A DNA stretch of 64,000 nt from Brevibacterium picturae (GCF_900105045.1 NZ_LT629739.1:868001-932000); one strand, 5' to 3'. Positions 8,146 through 16,608 are shown, counted from the stretch's first letter. The notes: generated from the letters alone by a model not told the origin. Translations and numbers: made by a program.

Positions 8146-8679
8146 ATGGCTATTTCAGACAAGAGGGTCGCATTCCTCCTCACTCGCGGAGTCGAACAGG
8201 TCGAACTCACCAGCCCTCGCGGAGCACTCGATGAGGCCGGTGCCACGACGGTCATCGTCTCGCCATCCGAGGGAACGCTGCAGGCGATGAACGGCGACTG
8301 GGAACATGCCGACGAATTCACCGTCGACGTTCCCGTCTCGCAGGCCAAGGTCGAGGACTTCGATGCACTCGTGCTTCCAGGCGGAACGCTGAATGCGGAC
8401 GCGCTGCGCCTCAATGAGGACGCGGTCGCACTCGTGAAGGCGTTCTTCGCCGCCGAGAAGCCGGTGGCCGCGATCTGCCACGCACCGTGGATCCTCGCCG
8501 AGTCTGGTGTGGCCAAGGGCCGAAAACTGACCTCGTTCGTCTCAACGAAGACGGACCTCGTCAATGCAGGGGCGTCGTGGGAGGATTCCGAGGTCGTCGT
8601 CGACGGCAATCTCATCACCTCACGCAACCCGGGAGACCTCAAGGCGTTCAACTCGGCCATCGCGAACGCGCTGGGCTGA
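8146..8679 (+). CDS. DJ-1/PfpI family protein (type 1 glutamine amidotransferase-like)
   Basis: 177 residues, full length for PfpI/YhbO proteins, which are associated with protein deglycation and stress resistance. The core reads VAFLLTRGVEQVELTSPRGAL (conserved Glu), FDALVLPGGTLNADALR, and AAICHAPWILAE, in which Cys in the ICHAPW nucleophile elbow and the next His form the active site. AAGGAGCAAGC provides the ribosome site. No secretion signal. Probably part of a redox-stress group with the upstream quinone oxidoreductase. Confidence 0.9.
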   Translation: MAISDKRVAFLLTRGVEQVELTSPRGALDEAGATTVIVSPSEGTLQAMNGDWEHADEFTVDVPVSQAKVEDFDALVLPGGTLNADALRLNEDAVALVKAFFAAEKPVAAICHAPWILAESGVAKGRKLTSFVSTKTDLVNAGASWEDSEVVVDGNLITSRNPGDLKAFNSAIANALG

Positions 8680-8847
8680 TGCGCCACTGAGAGTCCTGGC
8701 GTCCACCCAGCCATCGGGCGCCATCGGGACGAATGAAGCCGACGTCAAGCAGGTGGCGGTCACGAGGTCTCCAACGAGGTCTCGTGGCCGGACCGTGACC
8801 GTGTCTGCGCTCGTCAAGTTTTTGAGACAGTTTGTTGATTGTTTCTC

Positions 8848-9687
8848 TTACGCGGCCAGGTCGGCCGTGTCGGAATCGCGGTGCTCGCCCAGAGCCTGTA
8901 CCGGAGTGAGGTGCCCAGCCCTGGCATTCGGGCGCGCCCGGTTGTACCAAGACTCGATGTAATCCATCACCGCAGTCCTGGCCGCCAGCCTCGTAGCGAA
9001 GCTGTGATGGTGATAGAACTCCGTCTTCAGATGCGAGAAGAAATTTTCCGCGACCGAGTTGTCCCAACACACCCCAACCGCACCCATCGACTGGGTGACA
9101 TTATTAGCCGCACACCACTGCTGGAACTGGACAGACGTATACTGGGCGGATTCAATCGGTGGTTGCAACACCTTGAGAGAAAGGACGACTATGGGACGAT
9201 CAGCAGGGTGGCTGAAGGGGCTGACAGGCAGGAACCCGATGATCATCCCGGTGCACAAATCGATGACCGTGGCCAGATACAACCAGCCCTCACCGGTCTT
9301 CAAATAGGTGATGTCGCCGCAGAGTCGGGTCCCGGGCACCGATGCAGAGAAGTCTCGATTGCCGTCGGCATCGAGCATGTGATTGACGATATGAGCAGTC
9401 CTGGCCTGCGGGTCCTGCACCGTCGTTGTCTTCCACGCGCGGACCCTGACCGCGCGCAGCCGGGTTTCACGCATGATCGCCCCGACCGTGGATTCCGACA
9501 CGGCGATGCCGTCGGCACGCAGCATCCGTGTGAGCTGGTCGCGACCGGCCCGACCAGCACACTCGTCGTACTTCGTTGTGATTGCCTCAACGAGCATCGC
9601 GTGACGGCGCGCCCGCGGTGATGGCCCCGATGGCATCCGCCACCGGTAGAACGAGGCCCTCGAGACCTTGAGGACCCGACACATCAT
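8848..9687 (-). CDS. IS3-family transposase OrfB (rve/DDE domain), catalytic Asp apparently lost
   Basis: 279 residues from the first ATG. The frame is open upstream to about 9789 in the -1 phase relative to OrfA, so the normal product is probably an OrfAB frameshift fusion; GGGAAAAG or CTTCTTT near 9765-9777 are possible slip sites. It contains the N-terminal MMCRVLKVSRASFYRW, the first Asp in CGDITYLKTGEGWLYLATVID and the last Glu in CWDNSVAENFFSHLK. The usual HSDRG segment before QYTSVQFQQW is replaced by PPIESA, so the second catalytic Asp is missing. The gene is probably dead through small indels. Confidence 0.8.
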   Translation of the reverse strand: MMCRVLKVSRASFYRWRMPSGPSPRARRHAMLVEAITTKYDECAGRAGRDQLTRMLRADGIAVSESTVGAIMRETRLRAVRVRAWKTTTVQDPQARTAHIVNHMLDADGNRDFSASVPGTRLCGDITYLKTGEGWLYLATVIDLCTGMIIGFLPVSPFSHPADRPIVVLSLKVLQPPIESAQYTSVQFQQWCAANNVTQSMGAVGVCWDNSVAENFFSHLKTEFYHHHSFATRLAARTAVMDYIESWYNRARPNARAGHLTPVQALGEHRDSDTADLAA

Positions 9688-9737
9688 GGCAATGGAATAG
9701 GTGGCCTTCTTCGCTTCGATGAACTCGTAGACGTCGT

Positions 9738-10034
9738 CTACTGTTGCTTCGCGGCAAAGAAGGCGCTGACTTTTCCCAAAAACTCGATCTCGTGCTTGAG
9801 CTTCGCGTTCTCGGCCACGACCCTCTGATGCTCAGCCACGGACACCGTCTCCTGCTGCCCGGTATCGAACTTCTCTGGGTTGTCTTCTCGGTACTTCTTG
9901 ATCCAGTTGCCCAGAGTCCCGGCCTTCACGCCGACGTTCGACGCGACGTGAGTGATCGGCAGATCAGAGGCGAGGAAGAGCTCGACGGCCTCGTCCTTGA
10001 ACTTCTGGGTGTACTTCTTCCTGGTGGTGGCCAT
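9738..10034 (-). CDS. IS3-family transposase OrfA (HTH protein)
   Basis: 98 residues: KYTQKFKDEAVELFLAS, a helix-turn-helix around ITHVASNVGVKAGTLGNWIKKYRE, and a C-terminal leucine-zipper-like helix (VAEHQRVVAENAKLKHEIEFLGK). This is the standard OrfA that binds the IS ends and fuses to OrfB by -1 frameshifting. It appears intact. The ATG lies 30 bp inside the right end of the element. Confidence 0.85.
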   Translation of the reverse strand: MATTRKKYTQKFKDEAVELFLASDLPITHVASNVGVKAGTLGNWIKKYREDNPEKFDTGQQETVSVAEHQRVVAENAKLKHEIEFLGKVSAFFAAKQQ

Positions 10035-10064
10035 GTTTGTGAGTGCTCCTTAAAACCTGTCTCA

Positions 10065-10514
10065 CAAAACCATACGGCCGCAAGTCCGAATCAGCAGTGG
10101 TGGTACACACACATCCGAACCCGCAGAGCATGGAAACTCCTCGCCAATCTCATCCGCGATGACGAACTCTTCACCTGGCTGAAACTCGCCGAAGACGGTG
10201 TGATCATCTCCCGCACGACGAACCCGCTGGAAGGTGGGCCGAACAAGGCGATCAAGGACTTCCTTCGGGCTCACAGAGGCCTGAGCGCGCCCCACGCCGT
10301 CACGGCGATCACGTGGTTGCTCTATCACCGCACCGAACATCCCAAAGACGCCTGGCAGTTCGTGAAGCCAGTTGATTGGGCTGAACCGAATAAACGTCGA
10401 ATCCCGCCGAGGACAGATACTGGAAGGTCGGAGACGAATGCGCTTTACGGGACGTCATTCAGCGTCGAGGACGGGACTGGAATCCGGAAAGGGTGGGGCG
10501 GACGATCATGGTGA
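10065..10514 (+). pseudogene. 3' fragment of an IS256/IS1249-like transposase
   Basis: An open frame without its own start begins exactly at the right end of the IS3 element. It contains SNQQWWYTHIRTRRAWKLL, ISRTTNPLEGGPNKAIKDFLRAHRGLSAPHAV and WLLYHRTEHPKDAW, characteristic of the C-terminal third of IS256-family (IS1249-type) transposases. The missing N-terminal part is not found on the other side of the IS3 element, so this is a deletion remnant, not a gene cleanly interrupted. Confidence 0.65.
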
Positions 10515-10582
10515 AATCCAGATCCAACACGCCGGCCCCATACACACATTCTTGCCGCTAACCCAGAACTGATGCCACTGAC

Positions 10583-10626
10583 GAAGAAGGCTCCCACCCC
10601 GGTGATCCCGGGTGGGAGCCTTCTTC
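10583..10626 (-). terminator. Strong hairpin terminator of tRNA-Ser
   Basis: Perfect 17-bp arms GAAGAAGGCTCCCACCC (10583-10599) and its complement (10610-10626) enclose a 10-base loop, just downstream of the minus-strand tRNA. It can also stop plus-strand readthrough from the transposase remnant. Confidence 0.75.
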
Positions 10627-10632
10627 TCTCTG

Positions 10633-10717
10633 CGGAGGATAGGGGATTCGAACCCCTGAGGGCGTTAACCCAACCCGCGTTCCAGGCGAGCGCCATAGGC
10701 CACTAGGCGAATCCTCC
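10633..10717 (-). tRNA. tRNA-Ser (GGA)
   Basis: An 85-base cloverleaf. The acceptor GGAGGAT (10717-10711) pairs with ATCCTCC (10640-10634) and the discriminator is G. The D-arm is GCCTAGTGGCCTATGGC, and the anticodon loop CTGGAAC places GGA at 10683-10681. There is a long variable arm, as expected for serine, and the T-arm is GGGGTTCGAATCCCC. CCA is not encoded. Followed by a strong terminator. Confidence 0.95.
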
Positions 10718-10882
10718 GCGAGCCAGCCTATCCGAGTCGTGTCGACAATGCGAAATCAAGACGGCCGAGTGTGAACCATCACACTAAGTGCAGGTGAAAG
10801 TCCCGCCGTCTGCCCGCCTCGCCGCGTTCGTGCGGACACGGACCTGAGCGTGGGCCTGCTGGCGAAAACTCTTTCTCAGCTG

Positions 10883-10909
10883 TGTCGATCCGACATAAAC
10901 TTGTTCGAC
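10883..10909 (+). promoter_or_regulatory. ECF42-type promoter TGTCGA-N17-CGAC
   Basis: TGTCGA (10883-10888), 17 bp, CGAC (10906-10909), about 60 bp upstream of the second DGPF gene. Same architecture as at 6136-6110. It indicates that this operon is, or was, an ECF42 target. Confidence 0.75.
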
Positions 10910-10968
10910 GTAGTGCATGAGAGGGTCTTGACCGAGACCTTCCGAAATCAGTTGACAGAGGAGTCATC

Positions 10969-11394
10969 ATGAAATTCATGCTCATCATGCGCGCAGTCGA
11001 CCAGGCTGCCGTGGACGCGTTCGACAACACCGACTTCGACGAAATCATCGCCGCCATGGGCGCATACAACGAATCGATGATCAACGCCGGAGTCATGGCA
11101 GATGGCGCCGGCCTGTCCGACGCCGACGAAGGAGCAGTCGTCGACTTCAGCGACGAGGACCCCGTCGTCACAGACGGCCCCTACGGAGAACTCCGCGAGC
11201 TGTTCAACGGATTCTGGATGCTCGAGGTCTCGTCCAAAGAGGAGGCGATCGAATGGGCGAAGCGCGCCCCGTTGGGGGCCGGATCTCAGATCGAGGTCCG
11301 CCGGGTGACCGGTCCTGAGGACTTTCCCCAGGACAACGAATGGGTCCAGAAGGAACAGGATTGGATCGCCGAAGGGAAGCTGGCCGGCAGTTGA
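10969..11394 (+). CDS. YCII-related (DGPF-domain) protein, second ECF42 module
   Basis: 141 residues with VVTDGPYGELRELFNGFWMLEV, the DGPF signature with Tyr in place of Phe, and a first strand MKFMLIMRAVD. The long form with the RRVTGPEDFP C-terminus belongs to a different subfamily from the DGPF protein at 5651, so the modules are paralogous rather than a recent duplication. GACAGAGGAG precedes the start. The TGA overlaps the TTG start of the sigma gene. Confidence 0.9.
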   Translation: MKFMLIMRAVDQAAVDAFDNTDFDEIIAAMGAYNESMINAGVMADGAGLSDADEGAVVDFSDEDPVVTDGPYGELRELFNGFWMLEVSSKEEAIEWAKRAPLGAGSQIEVRRVTGPEDFPQDNEWVQKEQDWIAEGKLAGS

Positions 11395-12661
11395 TCGCCG
11401 TCTCCGCGAATGACGCTGAGACAGTTCGCCGGGCCCTCGAAGCGACGTGGCGGATCGAGGCAGCGAAGATCATCGCGACCTTGAGCCGCTACGTCGGCGG
11501 CTTCGGCCATGCCGAGGATCTCGCTCAGAAGGCAATGGCCGAAGCGCTGACCCAGTGGCCGGACTCCGGAGTCCCCGCCAATCCGGCAGCGTGGCTGACC
11601 ACGGTCGCCAAACGGCGAGCCATCGACTCGTGGCGAAGACGGGAACGCTTCGACGAACGGATGGTGAAGCTCGCCGGCGAGATCGAGCGCAACGAGCACG
11701 AGAGCAGCGACACCCTGCCCTGGGATCCGGATTCGATCGACGATGATGTTCTGCGCCTGGTCTTCATCTCCTGCCATCCCGTGCTCGGTCGACGATCTCA
11801 GCTCGCTCTCACTCTGCGAGTCGCAGGTGGGCTCTCGACGCCCGAGCTTTCCTCATTCCCGTCGCGACGGTCCAGCAGCGCATCGTGCGTGCGAAGAAGA
11901 CTCTGGCGGACGCGAACGTCCCTTTCGAACTACCTCCCGCGAACGAACGCCCGGAGCGGCTCAAAGCTGTGCTCGGGGTTCTGTTTCTCATGTTCTCCGA
12001 AGGGCATGTGGCGACCTCCGGCCCGGACTGGATGCGCCCCGAACTGGCGATGGAGGCACTGCGCCTGACTCGCGTGACCGCCGGGCTGCTGCCGAAGGAT
12101 CCGGAGGTCCACGGCCTTGTGGCGCTCATGGCGTTCACCGCAGCCAGGTTCCCGTCCCGAATCAACGCGAACGGGGAACCGATACTGCTGGCTGATCAGG
12201 ATCGGTCCGCATGGGACCGATCCCTCATCCGACTCGGCTCTCGCAGGCTGCAGACCGCCTGCTCTCTCCGCGAAGCTCGTGGCCCCTACACCCTGCAGGC
12301 CATGATCGCAGAGCGTCATACCGCAGCGAAGAGCGTTGCGACCACTGATTGGAAGCGAATCGCGCAACTGTACGGCGACCTCAACCGGGCGCTTCCCTCT
12401 CCCATCTCGGAGCTCAACCGGGCCATCGCGATCGCCGAGGCCGAGGGTCCAGCTCAGGGGCTCGCACTCGTGGACCAGCTCGCGTCGGCCGGGACACTCG
12501 CGAAGTTCCATCTCATCCCCAGTGTCCGCGGTGAGCTCCTGTCCCGTCTCGGCAGAACCCAGGAGGCACTGGCCGAATACGAGCGTGCGGTTGCGTTGGC
12601 CACGAACGACCGAGAGCGCGAGGTTCTCCGCGCCAAGGCTCGCAGGATCGAGGACGGTTAG
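11391..12661 (+). pseudogene. Frameshifted ECF42-type sigma factor
   Basis: Region 2 is intact in one frame (TWRIEAAKIIATLSRYVGGFGHAEDLAQKAMAEALTQWP), followed by DDVLRLVFISCHPVL and TLRVAGGLSTPE. From about 11850 homology continues in another frame as FLIPVATVQQRIVRAKKTLADANVPFE and the full C-terminal TPR/DUF6596 part (NRAIAIAEAEGP...AKARRIEDG). About four residues (normally IARA, in the region-4 helix-turn-helix) are missing at the junction, consistent with a 10-base deletion. TTG 11391 overlaps the DGPF stop codon. The downstream frame is otherwise clean, so this is either a recent mutation or a sequencing error. Confidence 0.8.
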
Positions 12662-12763
12662 GCCGAGGACACCGCCGACGAGGCGCAACCTATTGAACAC
12701 CATTGACGAAGCGTCCGCTGAGATCATCCGAGGCTCGTTTTGTGCGCCGAGGACGCTCTCGAC

Positions 12764-12769
12764 TAGACT
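12764..12769 (+). promoter_or_regulatory. -10 element TAGACT of the SRP RNA gene
   Basis: TAGACT ends seven bases before the predicted 5' end of the SRP RNA at 12777; a weak -35, TTGTGC, begins at 12740. Confidence 0.5.
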
Positions 12770-12776
12770 GATCGAC

Positions 12777-12864
12777 GGCTCCCCGTGCGGCGTCATCTTG
12801 TGAACTCCCCCAGGGCCGGAAGGCAGCAAGGGTAAGCGAGCTCTGGCGGGTGCACGGGGAGTCC
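12777..12864 (+). ncRNA. ffs: Bacterial small signal recognition particle RNA (4.5S-type)
   Basis: The conserved apical core CAGGGCCGGAAGGCAGCAAG with the GGAA tetraloop and asymmetric internal loops is unmistakable. The ends CTCCCCGTGC (12779-12788) and GCACGGGGAG (12852-12861) close the stem. It binds Ffh to target ribosomes making membrane proteins. The boundaries are set by the stem and -10 element and could differ by a few bases. Confidence 0.95.
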
Positions 12865-13050
12865 TTCGTTTCTCAACGTTACAATTTCACAACTCCCCCT
12901 CCCCTATGTCAGTCCAGGTCAGAACCCGTATCAACGGCGAGAAATGGTCGTTTCACGACGATTTCAGTCCTTGCTTTAATACTTTCGTGATTTGGCTTCA
13001 CTACCATGGTCTGCAGCTCTCATCCCTTTGCTCGAACGAGGATCCCTGTT

Positions 13051-14583
13051 TTGTCACCCACCAAGATTCACGGGGCGGTTGCTGCCCTATCGGCTATCGC
13101 TCTGCTCACGGCCTGCACACCCTCGGGCCCTGACCCCGATGCCACTCCAAATGATGCGAAGTCGGCCGAGGCCGCCGCCGAGCCCGTGTTCCGGGTCGGA
13201 TCCGTCTCAGATGCCCAGGCGACCAAGTCGTCTGCACAGGAATCGTCATCGCGGGCCACCGACTCCACCGAATCGGCCGAGCCGACCAGCACCACAGCAT
13301 CGACTCCCGAGCAGAGCGGCGAGGTCGTCGAAACCGGGACGGAGACCGAGGTCGAACCAGGTGAGCGCATCAGCCTCAGCGTCGAGAACGCGGTGCTCAG
13401 CGACATCTCGATCACCGAGTCCGACCATCCCCGTATCGATTCCGACCCAGGAGTCTTCTTCGACACCGCTGGTACCGCGCTCGAGGCAGCAGACCAGAGC
13501 AAGAAATCGGCAGATGAGACGTCTGCAGAGCCGACAGATGAGAGCACCGAAGACGCGAAGGCGGGCTCGTCGACGCCGAGCGAAAGCGCTTCGGCCGACG
13601 CCGCCGAGCCCACAGCGAAAAAGGACTCTGCCAAGGAAAAGCACGTCGTCACGGCTCCCGACGACGCTGCGGCGTGGGTCTCGGCCTACGACCTCGTCGC
13701 AGACAGCACCTACGACCTCTCGGCCACAGCCACCTCGGCGGATGGAGAGGAACACGACTTCACCTCCACTGTCACCGTCGCAGCCACCGACGCATCGCCG
13801 ATGTCCGTGCGCACGGTTCTCGCCGATGACCAGACCGTGGGCGTCGGCGCTCCGATCGTGCTCAACTTCGACTCCACCGTGGCGAAGCAGTACCGTGACG
13901 ACGTCGAACACCGTCTGTCCGTCAAAGTCACGGACAAGGACGGCAAAAAGCGCACGGTCGAAGGCTCCTGGGCGTGGCTGCCCGACAACCCGCAGTCGCG
14001 TCTGCATTTCCGCCCCAAGGAATTCTGGCCCGCGCACTCGAAGGTGTCCGTCGACGCTCCCCTGAAGAACGTCCCCACCACCGATGACACGGTTGGCCAG
14101 AACGATCTCACGCTCGATTTCGAGATCGGACGCAAGCAGATCGTCAAGGCCGACGCCAAGTCTCACCGCATGGTCGTCACCCGCGACGGCAAAGAGGTCA
14201 TGGACTTCCCCGCCTCACTGGGTGCTGCGAAGTCTCCGTCCTACAACGGAACCCACGTGGTCATGTCGAAGGCGGCGGACTACACGATGACGTCCGAACA
14301 GTGGGACTACGAAACCGACGTGCGCTGGGCGGTGCGCATCCACAACAACGGAGAGTTCATCCATGCCGCACCCTGGTCGACCGGGGTGCAGGGATCGGCA
14401 AACGTCTCCCACGGCTGCATCAACCTGTCCACCGCGCGGGCCAAGCAGTACTACGACTCGGCGCTCTACGGCGATCCTGTCGAGATCACCGGTTCGAATG
14501 TCAGCCTGTCCACCTCGGCCAGCGACATCTCCGACTGGGTCTACGACTGGGATGAGTGGACGAAGCTGAGCGCACTCGACTGA
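13051..14583 (+). CDS. L,D-transpeptidase lipoprotein (YkuD domain)
   Basis: Peptidoglycan 3-3 cross-linking enzyme. The start is TTG 13051, with GAGG nine bases upstream, because translation from there gives a clean lipoprotein signal ending LLTAC; an in-frame ATG at 13006 has no ribosome site. Residues about 25-190 are an Ala/Ser/Glu-rich spacer. Ig-like LDT domains follow (SPMSVRTVLADDQTVGVGAPIVLNF...). The YkuD domain is C-terminal, with FIHAAPWSTG and the catalytic SHGCINLS (Cys about residue 456). Length and order match LdtMt2-like enzymes. Confidence 0.9.
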   Translation: MSPTKIHGAVAALSAIALLTACTPSGPDPDATPNDAKSAEAAAEPVFRVGSVSDAQATKSSAQESSSRATDSTESAEPTSTTASTPEQSGEVVETGTETEVEPGERISLSVENAVLSDISITESDHPRIDSDPGVFFDTAGTALEAADQSKKSADETSAEPTDESTEDAKAGSSTPSESASADAAEPTAKKDSAKEKHVVTAPDDAAAWVSAYDLVADSTYDLSATATSADGEEHDFTSTVTVAATDASPMSVRTVLADDQTVGVGAPIVLNFDSTVAKQYRDDVEHRLSVKVTDKDGKKRTVEGSWAWLPDNPQSRLHFRPKEFWPAHSKVSVDAPLKNVPTTDDTVGQNDLTLDFEIGRKQIVKADAKSHRMVVTRDGKEVMDFPASLGAAKSPSYNGTHVVMSKAADYTMTSEQWDYETDVRWAVRIHNNGEFIHAAPWSTGVQGSANVSHGCINLSTARAKQYYDSALYGDPVEITGSNVSLSTSASDISDWVYDWDEWTKLSALD

Positions 14584-14610
14584 TCACATCCAGTGCGCCT
14601 ACGTCTGCTG

Positions 14611-15636
14611 CTACTTGACGTTTTCGGCAGCCTTGTCGATCATCGGGACGTAGCGCTCCAAGGTCCACGGGACGGTGAGCGGGTTGATGATCGATGATGC
14701 GGTGACGAAGGGCTTGTCCTCGGGTGCCACGACCGCGCCGGCCTTGATCGCTGGGATGTTCGAGTACACGCTCTGTGACGTGATCTCCTTTTTGCTCTTC
14801 TCATCGGAGTAGAACGTGAAGATGAGATCGGAGTCGTCGAGTTTGTCGGCGTTCTCGAGGCCGATGAGAGCCGAGTCCGTGCCCGGCGCGTCATAGTCTT
14901 TCCTGAGTTCGTCGATGACGGGATCGGGGGTCAGGCCCAGCGCCGAGACCATCGCCACTCTCTGCTCATTCGGGTAGAAGACACCGAGAGTGCCCGGTCC
15001 GGAGTTGTAGATATAGGAGAATGTGAGTCCTTCGTATTCCGGCCGCTTCGCCTCGGAAAGTTGCGTCTTGATGTCCTCGACGAGCCCCTCGGACTCCTTC
15101 TCCTGGCCCAGTGCCTTGCCGATGGTCGTGATCTGCTCGTCCCATTCGATCGTCCACGGCTGCTCGGGGTAGGCGACTGTCGGAGCAATGGCGTCGAGCT
15201 GCTTGTACTGCTCGGCGGTGACGCCGGACCAGGGCGCGAGGATGACATCGGGTTCGAGCTCGGCGACGGCCTCGACATCGAGCTCGGTATCTCCCTGGAA
15301 CTGTTCGGGCAGCTTCTCGCCCTTCTCCTTCACCGCCTCGTAGATCCACGGCATATAGCCGGTGTCATCGCTGCCCCAGGCGTATTCCTCCATGCCGACG
15401 GGAGTCTTCCCCAACGCGATGGCAGTCTCGGTCGAGCCCTGTCCGAGCGTGACAACACGCTTGGGCTCGGCCTCGATGACGGCCTTGCCCAGTGCGTGTT
15501 CGATCGTGACGGTCTGGAAGTCGCTTGAGGCTGACTTCGCAGACTCCGCCGAGTCCTGACTGCAGGCGCTCGCACTGAAGGCGAGTGTGACGATGGTGCC
15601 TATGGCCATGGCCCGGCGAGAGAGTTGAGCTGACAT
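14611..15636 (-). CDS. Iron-siderophore ABC transporter substrate-binding lipoprotein
   Basis: 341 residues. The signal peptide ends FSASAC (lipobox Cys about residue 25), so it is membrane-anchored outside. The FepB/FhuD-type core reads KRVVTLGQGSTETAIALGKTPVGM, VAELEPDVILAPWSGVTAEQYKQLDAIAPTVAYP and WTLERYVPMID. ATG 15636 is chosen because GGGCAGGA and the signal peptide follow the usual pattern; the frame upstream overlaps the iron box. No permease or ATPase lies beside it, so it must use components encoded elsewhere. Regulation by IdeR/DtxR is likely. Confidence 0.9.
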   Translation of the reverse strand: MSAQLSRRAMAIGTIVTLAFSASACSQDSAESAKSASSDFQTVTIEHALGKAVIEAEPKRVVTLGQGSTETAIALGKTPVGMEEYAWGSDDTGYMPWIYEAVKEKGEKLPEQFQGDTELDVEAVAELEPDVILAPWSGVTAEQYKQLDAIAPTVAYPEQPWTIEWDEQITTIGKALGQEKESEGLVEDIKTQLSEAKRPEYEGLTFSYIYNSGPGTLGVFYPNEQRVAMVSALGLTPDPVIDELRKDYDAPGTDSALIGLENADKLDDSDLIFTFYSDEKSKKEITSQSVYSNIPAIKAGAVVAPEDKPFVTASSIINPLTVPWTLERYVPMIDKAAENVK

Positions 15637-15700
15637 TCCTGCCCTTTCGACTGGTGACGGTCGTGGTCGGCTCGATTGCGAACACGACCCCGAGGTTAAC

Positions 15701-15719
15701 ATAGGACAGCCTAACTTAA
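15701..15719 (-). promoter_or_regulatory. IdeR/DtxR iron box
   Basis: The minus-strand sequence TTAAGTTAGGCTGTCCTAT matches 15 of 19 positions of the DtxR/IdeR consensus TTAGGTTAGGCTAACCTAA. It lies 65 bp upstream of the siderophore-binding protein, so repression when iron is plentiful is expected. Confidence 0.8.
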
Positions 15720-15741
15720 CCTTGCGGTGCTGGTGCAACCT

Positions 15742-15839
15742 GACCGGGTCTCGGTGCGGCCCGACTGGGTCTCGGTGCAGCTGCTATCCGTCTGCTCAGA
15801 GCAGAAATTCGCGCCATCGGCGGCGAATCCTCCTAGGAT
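15742..15839 (+). promoter_or_regulatory. Promoter region of the ClgR-like gene with repeats
   Basis: GACYGGGTCTCGGTGC occurs twice (15742-15757 and 15763-15778), 21 bp apart. An inverted repeat ATTCGC (15807-15812) / GCGAAT (15823-15828) lies just upstream of TAGGAT (15834-15839), which ends six bases before the ATG. This suggests a leaderless, autoregulated promoter. Confidence 0.45.
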
Positions 15840-15845
15840 CGCCTC

Positions 15846-16184
15846 ATGGAATCACTTCACGTCACGGGCGGACATGGCGATCGGGCCCCGGCGCTGCTGT
15901 GGCGCGAGATGCTCGGGCAGGTGCTGAGACTGCGCCGCACCGAGCTGGGGCTGACCCTGGCTCAGGTGTCTCGCCGTTCTGGAGTCTCGACCCAATACCT
16001 GTCCGAGGTCGAGCGCGGGCTCAAAGATCCATCATCGGAGGTCATCGAGGCGATCGCTGTTGTTCTCGGCCTCGCACTCCCCCAGGTGCTCGTCCTCGCC
16101 GCAGCCTCGACGCCGACCGCTGCGCCCGCGACGGCGCCCGCGTTCGGGCTCACCGGTCGGGCGCAGCTGTCGCTCGTGGCCTAG
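15846..16184 (+). CDS. ClgR/PopR-like XRE-family transcriptional activator
   Basis: 112 residues. The helix-turn-helix core MLGQVLRLRRTELGLTLAQ...SGVSTQYLSEVERGLKDPSSEVIEAI...LGLALPQVL is very close to actinobacterial ClgR, which activates clp genes and is itself degraded by Clp proteases. The C-terminus is Ala/Thr/Pro-rich and ends SLVA, compatible with a Clp-degradable tail. The clpP pair 2.5 kb away carries two ClgR-type boxes, making it the probable target. It could be the housekeeping ClgR or a paralogue like PopR. Confidence 0.8.
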   Translation: MESLHVTGGHGDRAPALLWREMLGQVLRLRRTELGLTLAQVSRRSGVSTQYLSEVERGLKDPSSEVIEAIAVVLGLALPQVLVLAAASTPTAAPATAPAFGLTGRAQLSLVA

Positions 16185-16202
16185 TCGCAGCGGCCAGGCG
16201 AC

Positions 16203-16490
16203 TCAGCTCGTCCCGGAATCGAGCCGGTTGGCTCGCAGCACCTCGAGTCGGCCACGATACTCGGCCTCGTCGATGTCACCTTGGGCGAAGCGCTCGGACA
16301 GAGTCGCCTCCGCGCTCTTCGTCGACCCGAACCGGCCCTGACCATCTGCCCAGGGCGGTCCGCCGGCCTGACGCCAGCGTCGCCGGTTGAGCGTGATGAT
16401 GAGGGTGACGACCAATCCGATGATGAGCACCCAGAAGATGGGGATGAGGAAGAAGAGCGGCCAGGCCGCGGGTCCGTGTTCCATGTGCAT
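16203..16490 (-). CDS. SHOCT-domain small membrane protein
   Basis: 95 residues: one N-terminal membrane helix (about 9-33), a basic turn NRRRWRQ, and a C-terminal SHOCT motif SAEATLSERFAQGDIDEAEYRGRLEVL. SHOCT proteins are poorly characterised, but the motif is thought to mediate oligomerisation. AGGAGG precedes two possible starts (16490, 16484). Lies 118 bp downstream of the response regulator on the same strand. Confidence 0.85.
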   Translation of the reverse strand: MHMEHGPAAWPLFFLIPIFWVLIIGLVVTLIITLNRRRWRQAGGPPWADGQGRFGSTKSAEATLSERFAQGDIDEAEYRGRLEVLRANRLDSGTS

Positions 16491-16608
16491 GATGCCTCCT
16501 TGTCAGAAATCCACGTCGATCGTGGACATGACATCCATCCTTCGCCGGCGTCCGCCTCGGCGAATCCCCCACCGGGAGTCACTTCGGGTACTCGCTGCGG
16601 ACGATCCC

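Larger units (their letters stand above)
8823..10064 (-). mobile_element. IS3-family insertion sequence, probably defective
   Basis: A 1.24-kb element with two minus-strand frames (orfA, orfB). It is bounded by inverted ends starting TGAGACAG: 8823-8830 on the left, CTGTCTCA at 10057-10064 on the right. The next bases (TTTGTTG versus GTTTTAA) match only partly, and no target duplication is visible in the flanks. The ends are the best visual estimate. Inserted directly beside a fragment of another transposase. Confidence 0.75.

Noticed and set aside
8811-10070. Target-site duplication of the IS3 element
   Set aside because: Flanks read TTT on the left and CAA on the right, so no direct repeat is present.
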